Source: Longimicrobiales bacterium
Lineage (GTDB): Bacteria; Gemmatimonadota; Gemmatimonadetes; Longimicrobiales; Gaopeijiaceae
DNA length: 64,000 bases
NCBI GenBank assembly: GCA_028278645.1
Contig: JANQDZ010000034.1
Coordinates: forward strand, 124,001 to 188,000
Direction: 5' to 3'
Positions 33,087 through 41,528 of this stretch are shown one piece after another. The notes under the pieces are model-generated. The model was not told the DNA's origin, ran no database searches, and was given only the letters and a program-made list of their open reading frames with translations. Within the stretch, counting starts at the first letter, position 1. Each line of letters begins with the position of its first letter. Both the position numbers and the translations under genes were made by a program.

Positions 33087-34937
33087 ATGAAATCGGACTC
33101 AATCAGAACCGGCGTTTGGACCAACTCGGTCGGCATCCTGGGCTTCCTGGCCCTCTCCTCGTACACCGCAGCGGCTGAGATCCAGCCCCAGGAACGGGAG
33201 AAGTTCCATCAGGGAGTGGACTATCGGATCGAGGCTGTGCTGGACGAGGACGAGGAAACCCTCCGGGCCCGGGCCCGGGTCCGGTACACCCACAACGGGC
33301 ACGGGACGATCGATACCCTCTATTTTCATCAGCACCTGAACGCTTTCCGCCCCAACAGCGACTGGGCGAAGCGGGACCTGGAATTCGATAATCGACGTTT
33401 CACGGATCTGGGTCCTGAAGAACACGCTTTCGAAAAGCTTCTCTCCGTGTCCGTCGGCGGAACGCAGGCCGAAGCGCTCTACCCCGGCGCCCCAGATTCA
33501 ACGGTTGTGGCCGTGCCCCTGGCAAGCCCCCTCGAGCAGGGGGAGACCATCACCGTAATCCTCGACTGGGGGGCCAGGCCCTCCACCCTTCCCCGTCGGC
33601 AGGGGAGACGTGGAAGGCACTACGATTTTGCACAGTGGTACCCGCGGATCGCCGTCTACGACGAGGGTGGATGGCAAGTTCAACCTCTCATGCCCCAGGG
33701 TGAGTTCTACGGGGAGTTTGCCACCTACGATGTCACTCTGGACGTCGCTGACGATCAGGTCATGGGCGCCACGGGGGTCCCCGTGGAGGGAGATCCCGGC
33801 TGGGCGAACGCGGCATCCGGTGCAGCTTCGGAGGGCTCCCAGGGCCCCTTACTCCGGGCCGAGTTCTATGGAGCCGCAGATGAAGAATCTCTCGGGTTCC
33901 TGGACGGTCAGCCTGCAGTCGGCCGGAAAAGGGTGCGATGGCATGCCCAGGACGTCCACCATTTCGCGTGGAGCACCAGTCCGGAATACACCTATGAAGG
34001 TGGGAATCACGGCGAGATCGCCATTCACGTCCTCTACCAGCCGGGCGACGAAGACTCTTGGGGGGGTGGGATCGCTGTGGAGCGAACGGTAAGGGCAGTG
34101 GACTGGTTGGAAACCGTTTTTGGGCCGTATCCCTATCCTCAGGTCACCAACGTCCACAGGATCGAAGGCGGGGGAACCGAATTCCCAATGATGGTTATGG
34201 ACGGATCGGCTTCCCAAGGGCTCATCACCCACGAGGTGGGCCACATCTACGCCCACGGGATTTTGGCTAACAACGAGTGGAAAGACGCCTGGCTGGATGA
34301 AGGGCTCATCTCCTTCGTGACGTCCTGGTTCTCCGAAGAAGCCGACGGAGCGACAGGCCTATGGGAGGGGGCTCTCAGAAGGGTGGCGGCATTCGAAGAC
34401 CGGGTGACCCCGCAGCCCGTCGGGATCCCGTCGGCTGATTTCTTCGATCCCCGGGCCTACAGCACCTACTCCTATTCGAAGGGGTCGATCTTCTTCTATA
34501 TGCTCAGGGAACTCATGGGCTGGGAGGACTTCCGGCGGGTGACTCGGCTCTACTTCGAAGACAACAAGTTCGAGCACGTGAACGAGTACGATTTCAGGGT
34601 GGCGGCAGAGGCCGTCTATGGTGAGGACCTGTCCTGGTTCTTCCAACAGTGGCTCCACACCACCCACCGACTCGACTACGAGTTGAGATCGGCGGTAGCG
34701 CGGCAGCAGGACGACGGGAGCTGGATCACCCAGGTTACCATCGCCCGGAACGGAGAGGCTTGGATGCCCCTGGAGGTTCAGGTCGGGTCGACGAGGGTGA
34801 AGCTGGAATCCAGAGAGGCAGTTCAGACCGTTGAGGTTTCGACAGAAAACAAGCCGGAAGCCGCCATTCTGGATCCCGACCTCGCCCTGTTCGAATCCAC
34901 CAGGGAGAACAACCGAAAGGTCGTGGAGGGTCGCTAG
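33087..34937 (+). CDS. Secreted M1 family metallopeptidase
   Basis: 616 residues. Signal peptide (ILGFLALSSYTAAA-EI). N-terminal beta domain (about 30-240), then the catalytic domain with GGGTEFPMMVMDG, the zinc motif HEVGHIYAH with the third ligand in WLDEGLISF, and a helical C-terminal region (DLSWFFQQWLHTTHRLDYEL) leading to a short beta domain. It is an aminopeptidase-type enzyme of the gluzincin clan, shorter than PepN, acting outside the cytoplasm. GGGAGGGAAACA precedes the ATG. Divergent from btuFCD. Confidence 0.9.
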   Translation: MKSDSIRTGVWTNSVGILGFLALSSYTAAAEIQPQEREKFHQGVDYRIEAVLDEDEETLRARARVRYTHNGHGTIDTLYFHQHLNAFRPNSDWAKRDLEFDNRRFTDLGPEEHAFEKLLSVSVGGTQAEALYPGAPDSTVVAVPLASPLEQGETITVILDWGARPSTLPRRQGRRGRHYDFAQWYPRIAVYDEGGWQVQPLMPQGEFYGEFATYDVTLDVADDQVMGATGVPVEGDPGWANAASGAASEGSQGPLLRAEFYGAADEESLGFLDGQPAVGRKRVRWHAQDVHHFAWSTSPEYTYEGGNHGEIAIHVLYQPGDEDSWGGGIAVERTVRAVDWLETVFGPYPYPQVTNVHRIEGGGTEFPMMVMDGSASQGLITHEVGHIYAHGILANNEWKDAWLDEGLISFVTSWFSEEADGATGLWEGALRRVAAFEDRVTPQPVGIPSADFFDPRAYSTYSYSKGSIFFYMLRELMGWEDFRRVTRLYFEDNKFEHVNEYDFRVAAEAVYGEDLSWFFQQWLHTTHRLDYELRSAVARQQDDGSWITQVTIARNGEAWMPLEVQVGSTRVKLESREAVQTVEVSTENKPEAAILDPDLALFESTRENNRKVVEGR

Positions 34938-35010
34938 TGTCCTGAGGCAGGGCGCTCGGGCTCTGACCCGGGCTGATCGCCGCCTCTGACTCAGGACACT
35001 CAGGTCTTTT
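34936..35010 (+). terminator. Long hairpin at the end of the M1 peptidase gene
   Basis: Perfect 11-bp arms AGTGTCCTGAG (34936-34946, overlapping the stop codon) and CTCAGGACACT (34990-35000) enclose 43 bases that themselves can fold (CGGGCT...). TCTTTT follows at 35005-35010. Probable terminator; the enclosed loop is unusually long. Confidence 0.5.
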
Positions 35011-35019
35011 CTCAGAACC

Positions 35020-35961
35020 CTAAGGAGAACCCTCTCCCCCCCGGAGGGCCACGAGCCTCACCTCCAGGAACTCCAGGCGGGTTTCAGCCTGTACCAGGTC
35101 CAGCGTGGCTCTCTCCAGCTCCGATTCGGGGGCAAGGCCCAACTCGACCCTCTCGGACACCTCCTGATACCGGGTCGCCGCTTCCTGATGGGCCGTTCTC
35201 AAAAGCTCGACTTCAGCTTCGATCTCGGCCAGCTCGATTCCCCGCTCTGCTTCCTCTCCTGAGACCTCCCCAGCCAGGAATCTCTCCCGAAGCTCCAACT
35301 TTTCGCGAATGTTGCTCAGAACCGATCCGGCCTCCTGGAGGGCCATCATTCCCTGGACGAGTGCAGAGGAACCTAAGGCCCCCACCTCCTCGAGATCCTG
35401 TACTTTCTGGAAGCGGACCTGGGCATGCTGATACCTCTCCCCGGCAGCTGACTCATCCAGGGCCAACCGTTCGGAAACGAAGTCCCGCCCGCCGACCAGC
35501 GGCGCCGATACCGTGTTCAGCGGTTCTTTCCTGCTGGCTTGGATTTCCTCCATATCGAGGCGAAGCCTCGCCAGCCGGTTCTCCGCATCCAGCATGGCGA
35601 CTCTGGCCGAAAGAAGGGCCTCCTCTCCCAACACTCCGCTCCCGTAGCGGGTTTCCGTCTCCTGAAAACGCCTGACCGCGAAGTCCAATTCCAGCGTAGC
35701 CAGCCTCAGGTCCGAAGAGGCTTTTGCGAGCAGGACCTGCTGAGCCCGCGCCTCCTGAACCTCGTCTTTCACCACAACCCCACCTGCCCCCAAAAGCGCA
35801 GACGCCAGTACCAACACGACCAAGTTCATCTTTCCTCCCGTCTTTTGCCGGACCGGCTCAGAGAATCGGTTCTGTCTCCGCAGGGACGTCCTAACCTGCC
35901 ATTCGAGGCTGGAGACAAACTCATCCGTAGGCTCGTGAGCCGGTTCTTGGAATTCGTTCAT
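35020..35961 (-). CDS. Anti-sigma-like membrane protein with a coiled-coil periplasmic domain
   Basis: 313 residues; the ATG overlaps the stop of the ECF sigma gene (ATGA). The N-terminal 40 or so residues are cytoplasmic (EFVSSLEWQVRTSLRRQNRF), followed by one membrane helix (LVVLVLASALLGAGGVVV). The remaining 240 residues form long Glu/Leu/Arg-rich helices (LRLATLELDFAVRRFQETETRYGSGVL, AEVELLRTAHQEAATRYQEVSERVELGLA), with the G-x-L/A-x-E-x-x-L pattern seen in TolC-like outer-membrane efflux proteins. No zinc HX3CX2C anti-sigma motif. Likely a membrane regulator of the sigma factor, with the coiled coil as sensor; inferred. Confidence 0.7.
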   Translation of the reverse strand: MNEFQEPAHEPTDEFVSSLEWQVRTSLRRQNRFSEPVRQKTGGKMNLVVLVLASALLGAGGVVVKDEVQEARAQQVLLAKASSDLRLATLELDFAVRRFQETETRYGSGVLGEEALLSARVAMLDAENRLARLRLDMEEIQASRKEPLNTVSAPLVGGRDFVSERLALDESAAGERYQHAQVRFQKVQDLEEVGALGSSALVQGMMALQEAGSVLSNIREKLELRERFLAGEVSGEEAERGIELAEIEAEVELLRTAHQEAATRYQEVSERVELGLAPESELERATLDLVQAETRLEFLEVRLVALRGGEGSP

Positions 35962-36476
35962 GGTGCTCCTCCTTCAGAACCGACCATCGGTTCCAACTTT
36001 GCCCTAAGCTTGAGACGGGCCCGCCTGAGTCGACCTTCAACCGCCCTCTCCGACACCCCCAAGTCCGCCGCGATTTCCCCGACGCTTTTTCCGTCGAGAT
36101 GGAAGGCTTCAATCAGCTTTGATTGTCTGGGGCGAAGGCGAGCGAGGCCCCAGGACACGGCGGCGGCGCACTCGCCGTCGTCCTTTCCATCGCCGGCCTC
36201 CAGGAACCTTCGTTCCCAATCCGGCGGAAGGCTGTTCAATGAGATGTGGGGAGTTTTTCGGAAGTAGTTCAGGAGAAGGTTCCTGGCCACGGTTTTCAGC
36301 CAGGCAAGGGGGTTGTCGGGGAAGCCTTTCCTTTTCCAAGACTCGACCGCACGGAGCCAAGCCTCCTGAGTCACGTCCTCAGCCAACACCCGGTCGCCGC
36401 CACACCGATGGGAGACGAACGAATACAGGGGAGTCACACATTCCCTGTAGGTGCTGATGAGTTTTGTCTCCTCCAT
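35958..36476 (-). CDS. RNA polymerase sigma factor, ECF family
   Basis: 172 residues from ATG 36476 (TGGAGAGCCC upstream). Sigma-2 region with LAEDVTQEAWLRAVESWKRKG and NPLAWLKTVARNLLLNYFR; sigma-4 region with LRPRQSKLIEAFHLDGKSVGEIAADLGVSERAVEGRLRRARLKL. Directs RNA polymerase to a small stress or envelope regulon. Coupled to the membrane protein encoded next, which is probably its regulator. An autoregulatory promoter is expected upstream near 36480-36540, but no clear ECF -35/-10 pair was identified. Confidence 0.9.
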   Translation of the reverse strand: MEETKLISTYRECVTPLYSFVSHRCGGDRVLAEDVTQEAWLRAVESWKRKGFPDNPLAWLKTVARNLLLNYFRKTPHISLNSLPPDWERRFLEAGDGKDDGECAAAVSWGLARLRPRQSKLIEAFHLDGKSVGEIAADLGVSERAVEGRLRRARLKLRAKLEPMVGSEGGAP

Positions 36477-36620
36477 GGGCTCTCCAGTGAGGGCGTAACG
36501 CCTCAAGTCCCTATTGATTAAGACACCAGAGGAGATAAAAACCCACGCTTTTGCTGGAAAGCCCGACGACCCGGGCCCAAACCCCGCCGGGGGTCCGGAC
36601 CCGGAGCGGGTCGAAATCGG

Positions 36621-38426
36621 TCAGCGGCTGAGCAAGCCTCCCCGTTCGTAGATCTCCTTCTGGACCTTGGAGAACTGACCGGGTGTGGTCTCCCCGGACG
36701 GAAGTGTGATGGACCCGGACTCCAGGTCCACCTCGATGACCTGCCCATCCGTCAATCCCCGGGAAATCAGATCTGCCACAACGATAGGGAACCCCTTGTT
36801 GATGGCGTTTCGTTCATAGATCGAGCCGAACGATTCGGCGATTACGGCTGACACACCGAGGCTTTCGAAACAGTCGACAGCCTGCTGCCGGGAGGATCCA
36901 GCGCCGAAGTTCTTGCCTGTAACGACGATATCCCCAGTTTGAGCCTTCGAAGAGAAGTCCTCCCAACCCTCCAGGTTATCGAACGTGTACTGTCCCATCT
37001 CGGCGATATCGGTGACGGTCAGATACCGGTTATGGAAGATCATATCCGTATCGATATTGTCCTGCTCCACCACCCATACTCGGCCCTTCAGCTTCGGGGG
37101 CTTTCCCTCGGTTCCGGTTTGGGTTCCCTGTTCCTCTGAAGGGGCGGTGGTGGGGGCGTCGGCGGCAAAGATCGCCGGCTCCTCGGGGATCTGGTCGGGG
37201 AGGCAGATGGCTCCGGCGACGGCGGAGGCGGCCACCACGGCGGGGGACGCGAGGTAGACCTCCCCCTTGCCCTGCTTCCCTGCGAAGTTACGGTTCCCCG
37301 TGCTCACGGTCACCTCACCGGGCCCGTTTTGCCCTACCTGGCCGGCCGCGCATCCGGCACACCCTGCGTTGGAAACCAGGGCCCGTGCCTCCTTGAACAC
37401 GTCCATGAGGCCGGCTTCCAGACACTGGCGCCATACACGATCGGTGCTGGGCACAATCTTGAGAACGACCCCGGGGGCCACCTTTCGGCCCCTCAGGATC
37501 TCTGCGGCAATCTCCAGATCTTCGAAGCGACCGTTGGTGCAAGATCCGATAAAGGCGGAGCCGATCTTGGTTCCATCCAGGCTGCTCACGTCGACGACGT
37601 CCTCAGGGTGCCCCGGGCGAGACATCTTGGGCGTCAGGCCTTCGATATCGACCTCGATCACCGAGTGGTACTCCGCGTCCGCATCGGCGAACACCCCCTC
37701 TACCGGGCGGCCTGAAGCGGCGCTGCAGAAGTCCAAAACTGCCTGGTTGGGGGGGAAGAGAGCGACGATCCCGCCCATCTCAGTCGCCATGGACGCGATG
37801 GTGATCCTTGATGCCAGGTCCAGTTCATCGACGATCTCGCCATAGATCTCAGCGGCGTACCCCAGGAGCCCGTTCGCACCGAGCTGCCTGAGCATGGCCA
37901 GCGTGATGTCCTTGGCTGACGCGCTGGCGGATGGGGTGCCGTTGAGGACGATTTTCACCGTTGGGGGGACCTTGAACCACACCTTCCCGAAGGCAAAAGC
38001 CTGGGCAATGTCCACATCGCCCATGCCCTGCCCAAAAGCCCCGATGGCCCCCAGGATATTTGCGTGGGAATCGGTCGAAACAAAGGTGGAGCCGGGAACG
38101 GCGTGCCCACCGTCGATGGCGAGGTGAGTCCCGATTCCAGCATCGATATCATACACGCCGATGCCCTGTTGCCGGGCGAAATCTCTGCACACCTGCTGAT
38201 TCGTAGCGTATTTCTGATCGGACCCACCGGGATTGCAGTCGAAGGTGAAGAGGGTCTTTGAGGGATCGGCTACTGGCAGCGCGTGGTCTCTGATGTTCTT
38301 CACAACGTTAGCGCCGCCGAAGTCCCTGGCTGCTCGGACATCGATGCGGATATCGACAATCTCACCCGGGGAGACTTCTTCATCCGAATGTTCGGAGATG
38401 ATTTTTTCGATGATGGTCTGTCCCAC
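36621..38426 (-). CDS. Fused LeuCD-type dehydratase (aconitase superfamily)
   Basis: 601 residues in one chain. Large-subunit part (1-420): DCNPGGSDQKYATNQQ, STDSHANILGAIGAFGQGMGDVDIAQAFAFGK, Fe-S ligands in SCTNGR and in NAGCAGC, and NRNFAGKQGKGEVYLASP. After a Thr/Glu-rich linker (about 425-450) the small-subunit part has RVWVVEQDNIDTDMIFHNRYLTVTD and GKNFGAGSSRQQAVDCF. It is 3-isopropylmalate dehydratase or a homoaconitase-like enzyme; YLTV at the specificity loop does not settle which. Separate LeuC and LeuD chains are the common form; fusion is less usual. No leuA or leuB is adjacent. Confidence 0.85.
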   Translation of the reverse strand: MGQTIIEKIISEHSDEEVSPGEIVDIRIDVRAARDFGGANVVKNIRDHALPVADPSKTLFTFDCNPGGSDQKYATNQQVCRDFARQQGIGVYDIDAGIGTHLAIDGGHAVPGSTFVSTDSHANILGAIGAFGQGMGDVDIAQAFAFGKVWFKVPPTVKIVLNGTPSASASAKDITLAMLRQLGANGLLGYAAEIYGEIVDELDLASRITIASMATEMGGIVALFPPNQAVLDFCSAASGRPVEGVFADADAEYHSVIEVDIEGLTPKMSRPGHPEDVVDVSSLDGTKIGSAFIGSCTNGRFEDLEIAAEILRGRKVAPGVVLKIVPSTDRVWRQCLEAGLMDVFKEARALVSNAGCAGCAAGQVGQNGPGEVTVSTGNRNFAGKQGKGEVYLASPAVVAASAVAGAICLPDQIPEEPAIFAADAPTTAPSEEQGTQTGTEGKPPKLKGRVWVVEQDNIDTDMIFHNRYLTVTDIAEMGQYTFDNLEGWEDFSSKAQTGDIVVTGKNFGAGSSRQQAVDCFESLGVSAVIAESFGSIYERNAINKGFPIVVADLISRGLTDGQVIEVDLESGSITLPSGETTPGQFSKVQKEIYERGGLLSR

Positions 38427-38449
38427 AATAACCCCCTCGTTTTTCGAAG

Positions 38450-38544
38450 CCGCCGATATCGGCGGGGTAGATTCCGGTTTTTTGGGACCGCCTGGATCGG
38501 CGGCACATCCTTTGGTTCAGGTTCAAGGCCGCCTGGCCTGGCGG
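38450..38544. repeat. Three evenly spaced CCGCC-N6-GGCGG inverted repeats
   Basis: 16-bp palindromes at 38450-38465 (spacer GATATC, fully palindromic), 38488-38503 (spacer TGGATC) and 38529-38544 (spacer TGGCCT), with centres 38 and 41 bp apart. They fill the gap between the Crp/Fnr gene and the LeuCD-type gene (both minus strand), upstream of the latter. They could be operators for one dimeric regulator or three RNA hairpins in the leader. Confidence 0.7.
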
Positions 38545-38579
38545 CACGGGGTTCGGATCCCTCGTCGCACGGGCAGTCT

Positions 38580-39350
38580 CTAGGCCCTTGGGAGAGGCTG
38601 GGGAGGGATCTCCCCCTGGGCGATATCGACCAACCGGGCCAGGGAGAGGATGGTCACACGTCGCCCCTCGGTGGAGATCACCTCATTGCGGCGGAGATCA
38701 CCCAATGCTCGGGCAACACTCTCCCGGCTCGTGGCCAGCTGATGGGCCAGATCGGACTGGGTGCCGCCTAGGACAAACGTGCCCCCCTTCCGTGCAGCCC
38801 CCGAGCGTTCAGCCTGTTCCAGGATGGCCTTCGCCACCCGCCCTGGGACACTCCTCAGCGACACTTTCTCCACAACGCCCACCAGGGCCCGAAGGCGCTG
38901 GCCCAGGTTCCGGATCACGGCGTCAGCGATTTCCGGATGTTCCCGATAGAGCCGTTGGAAGTCGTCAACAGAAAGGAAAAGCAGCTCACAATCTTCCGCG
39001 GTTCTCCCAGAAGCCGGGTAAGGCCCACCGTCAAAAACCGGGAGCTCGGCGATGCTCTGGACCGGGTTCTCCGTGTGGAGCACCTGTTCCCGGCCGTCGG
39101 CCGTAGATCGGAAGATCTCCACCCGGCCACTCACCAGGACGTAAACGCCCCGTGCCTGCTCGCCTTTACGGAAAAGGATGCTCCCCGACGGGACCGTTCT
39201 CCGGACCATGCGCTCACGAACGAGGGCCAGGGACTCCTCCGAAAGATCCCGGAAAAAGGAGACGTTTTTAAGTTTTTCCGCCAAGCTGTTGGTTTCCAAC
39301 TCGGTCCTCACTGTGACTCTGCCCAGGGCCCTTGGCCCAAACCCGCTCAC
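38580..39350 (-). CDS. Crp/Fnr family transcription regulator
   Basis: Up to 256 residues from GTG 39350; TTG 39299 behind GAGG is an alternative start. Cyclic-nucleotide-binding fold (LFRKGEQARGVYVLVSGRVEIFRST, then IAELPVFDGGPYPASGRTAEDCELLFL), a long dimer helix, and a winged helix-turn-helix (TQSDLAHQLATSRESVARALGDL). The N terminus lacks the cysteine cluster of Fnr, so it does not sense oxygen that way; a Dnr/NnrR-like (heme, NO) or cAMP-type sensor is possible. The perfect TGTGA-N6-TCACA site in its divergent promoter and two similar sites before the nap cluster make those genes likely targets. Confidence 0.88.
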   Translation of the reverse strand: MSGFGPRALGRVTVRTELETNSLAEKLKNVSFFRDLSEESLALVRERMVRRTVPSGSILFRKGEQARGVYVLVSGRVEIFRSTADGREQVLHTENPVQSIAELPVFDGGPYPASGRTAEDCELLFLSVDDFQRLYREHPEIADAVIRNLGQRLRALVGVVEKVSLRSVPGRVAKAILEQAERSGAARKGGTFVLGGTQSDLAHQLATSRESVARALGDLRRNEVISTEGRRVTILSLARLVDIAQGEIPPQPLPRA

Positions 39351-39405
39351 GCCCGGGAAGATGCCCTATTTAGCGACGGATTGGAAGTGGGAGAGGATGC
39401 CTGGT

Positions 39406-39421
39406 TGTGACGGGTATCACA
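39406..39421. promoter_or_regulatory. Perfect Crp-type palindrome between the regulator and the DUF438 gene
   Basis: TGTGA-CGGGTA-TCACA, ten of ten arm positions. It lies 56 bp from the regulator start and 66 bp before the DUF438 gene start, so it can serve autoregulation and activation or repression of the divergent gene. The hexamer at the class II -10 distance on the plus strand (TAAGGT, 39443-39448) is weak. Confidence 0.7.
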
Positions 39422-39486
39422 TCTCCAATTCCGTCCAGGCCGTAAGGTTAAAACACAACAGAGAACACCCTATGGAGAGGTTGACC

Positions 39487-41010
39487 ATGGCGCAGATATC
39501 CCCGGACACGACAATCCACGATCTCCTGGAGGAATTCCCTTTTCTCCTGGACTTTCTGGTGGAGTACAACCCCAACTTCAGCCGCCTCAAGAACCCTGCG
39601 ATGCGGGCCACCATGGGGCGGATCGCCACGTTGAGGAAAGCCTCGGAAATGGGCGGGGTGGAGTTGGACAAGTTCCTCGAAGACATCCACCTGGAGGTGG
39701 ACCGGCAGTCAGGATCGGCCGGAACAGCCCAAGGGGCCGCGAGCGACGACGAGAAGGTCGACAAGGTCGCGGAGCTGAAAAGTCTGATCCTCGACCTCCA
39801 CGAGGGCGAGGAGCCCGAGGCGGCAAAGGCCCGTTTCAACGCGGTCGTGAAAGACGTCTCGCCGGAAGAGATCGGGGCCATGGAGGAACAACTCATCCGG
39901 GACGGAATGCCGGTCGAAGAGATTCAGCGGCTCTGCGACCTCCACGTTTCGGTCGTTCAAGACGCCCTCGATGCACACGAGGAGGTCCAAGCCGAGCCGG
40001 GACACCCGATTCATACCTACAAGGTCGCCAACGAGATCATCACGGATCTCGCCAACCGTCTAGGCGACCTGTGCAGAGACGAGCGGCGGGATGGATTCTC
40101 CGGCCCGGGGTGGTCGGCCGAGTATCTCGAAGTCCTGAATGAGCTCTCCGGAATCGACAACCACTACCTCCGTAAAGAGAACGAACTCTTCCCAGCCCTG
40201 GAGAAGCATGGGATTACCGGTCCTTCCCAAGTGATGTGGGGCGTGCACGACGAGATCCGTGGCCAGGCCCGGGAAGCGAGGGAGTACCTGGAGAACGGGT
40301 CGTGGGAGGGTGCGGCCAGAGCCGGTACCTCCCTGGCCCGAGCCGTGGTGGAGATGGTGTACAAGGAAAACCGGATCCTTCTTCCGTTAGCCCACGAAAA
40401 CCTTACACACGAGGAATGGGCTGCTGTAAGGAAGGGTGAGGACGAGCTCGGGTACGCCTTCCAAGCGCCGGAAGCTCCGTTCCCAACGGAGCCCTCACGA
40501 ATCGGCCCGGCCCGGCCCGAGGAAGCCGACGCTGGCTCGGGGGTTCAGCTCCCTATCGTCAACGCCGCGCCCACCGCCCCCCTGCCGGAAGGGACCGATC
40601 AGGCATACGTGGACCTGGGAACCGGTCGATTGAGCGTCGAACAGTTGGATATGATGCTGCGGAACCTCCCCATCGAGATCTCGTTCGTAGACGCCGACGG
40701 ATTCGTCCGATACTACTCCGAGACCGAGGAACGACTCTTCCCCCGGACCCCAGGGGCCATAGGCCGACACGTGGAGAACTGTCACCCGCCGAAAAGCATC
40801 CACATGGTCAGGGAGATCCTCGAGAAGTTCGCCGCCGGGGAGAGAGAGGTGGCCGAATTCTGGATCGAGATGCAGGGGAAATTCATCCACATCCGGTACT
40901 TCGCCGTTAGGAGTCTTGAGAGAGAGTACCTGGGTTGCCTGGAGGTGACCCAGGACGTGACAGAGATCCGGGCTCTCGAAGGCCAACGCAGACTGTTGGA
41001 GTGGCGGTAG
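39487..41010 (+). CDS. DUF1858/DUF438/hemerythrin/PAS sensor-like protein
   Basis: 507 residues from ATG 39487 (GGAGAGG upstream); ATG 39472 is an alternative. Domain order: DUF1858 (about 1-60, TTIHDLLEEFPFLLDFLVEYNPNF), DUF438 (about 90-165), hemerythrin-like four-helix bundle (about 170-310, with HPIHTYKVANE, DNHYLRKENELFPALEKHG, MWGVHDEIR and ENRILLPLAHENLT, which supply His/Glu iron ligands), and a PAS domain (about 380-500). Proteins of this type are tied to NO and nitrosative stress or Fe-S repair. Together with the divergent Crp/Fnr regulator this suggests a NO-responsive unit. Confidence 0.85.
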   Translation: MAQISPDTTIHDLLEEFPFLLDFLVEYNPNFSRLKNPAMRATMGRIATLRKASEMGGVELDKFLEDIHLEVDRQSGSAGTAQGAASDDEKVDKVAELKSLILDLHEGEEPEAAKARFNAVVKDVSPEEIGAMEEQLIRDGMPVEEIQRLCDLHVSVVQDALDAHEEVQAEPGHPIHTYKVANEIITDLANRLGDLCRDERRDGFSGPGWSAEYLEVLNELSGIDNHYLRKENELFPALEKHGITGPSQVMWGVHDEIRGQAREAREYLENGSWEGAARAGTSLARAVVEMVYKENRILLPLAHENLTHEEWAAVRKGEDELGYAFQAPEAPFPTEPSRIGPARPEEADAGSGVQLPIVNAAPTAPLPEGTDQAYVDLGTGRLSVEQLDMMLRNLPIEISFVDADGFVRYYSETEERLFPRTPGAIGRHVENCHPPKSIHMVREILEKFAAGEREVAEFWIEMQGKFIHIRYFAVRSLEREYLGCLEVTQDVTEIRALEGQRRLLEWR

Positions 41011-41036
41011 GAAGTAGGCTCCGACTGAAGATTAAA

Positions 41037-41070
41037 AAGAAGAGGCCCCGTTCGACGGGGCCTTTTCTTT
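41037..41070 (+). terminator. Rho-independent terminator after the DUF438 gene
   Basis: Stem AGGCCCCGT (41043-41051) with ACGGGGCCT (41055-41063), loop TCG, A-rich before and TTTCTTT after. The A/T flanks on both sides allow it to stop transcription from the convergent cupin gene as well. Confidence 0.88.
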
Positions 41071-41090
41071 GGCGCTCCTCTCCAGCGGTA

Positions 41091-41435
41091 TCAGCCCGCC
41101 GGCTCCCGGATCATGATGAGAAGCATCTTAAAATCCGACACTGCGGAGAGTGCGTGAGGGATGTTCGCTGGAAGGAGAAGGCCTTCCCCTTCCCCCATCT
41201 GCTGCGTAGCCCCTCCAATCGAAATCTCTACACAGCCCTCGAGGACATGGACCAGCGCATCGTGGGGAGTCGAGTGCTCGCTGAGCCCCTGGCCTTCCGA
41301 GAAGGCGAAAAGCGTCACAGTACCGGTCTTCTTCTTCAGAACCTCCCTGCTAACCACCGATCCGGCCTGGACTGTGATCAGATCGGCCACCGCCGCGGCC
41401 GTGGCCAGAATATGATCCTCTGGAAGCTTGCTCAT
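41091..41435 (-). CDS. Small cupin-domain protein
   Basis: 114 residues from ATG 41435; a GTG at 41474 would add 13 residues. Cupin strands with the first metal motif partly kept (LSEHSTPHDALVHVLEGCVEISIGG) and the second as LLLPANIPHALSAVSDFKMLLIMIRE. Metal ligands are His-rich (EHSTPHDALVHV, PHAL). Often found in nitrogen-oxide and redox regulons, but substrate and role are unknown. It follows nosY by 93 bp and may be the last gene of the nos operon. Confidence 0.7.
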   Translation of the reverse strand: MSKLPEDHILATAAAVADLITVQAGSVVSREVLKKKTGTVTLFAFSEGQGLSEHSTPHDALVHVLEGCVEISIGGATQQMGEGEGLLLPANIPHALSAVSDFKMLLIMIREPAG

Positions 41436-41528
41436 CGAAACCCTTTTTTCTGGTTCGGTTGGGAGGAGTCCCACCCTGGACTTCTTGTCGAGTGGTCCTA
41501 GAGCCCGAGAAGGTACCCGGGGAGGAAC

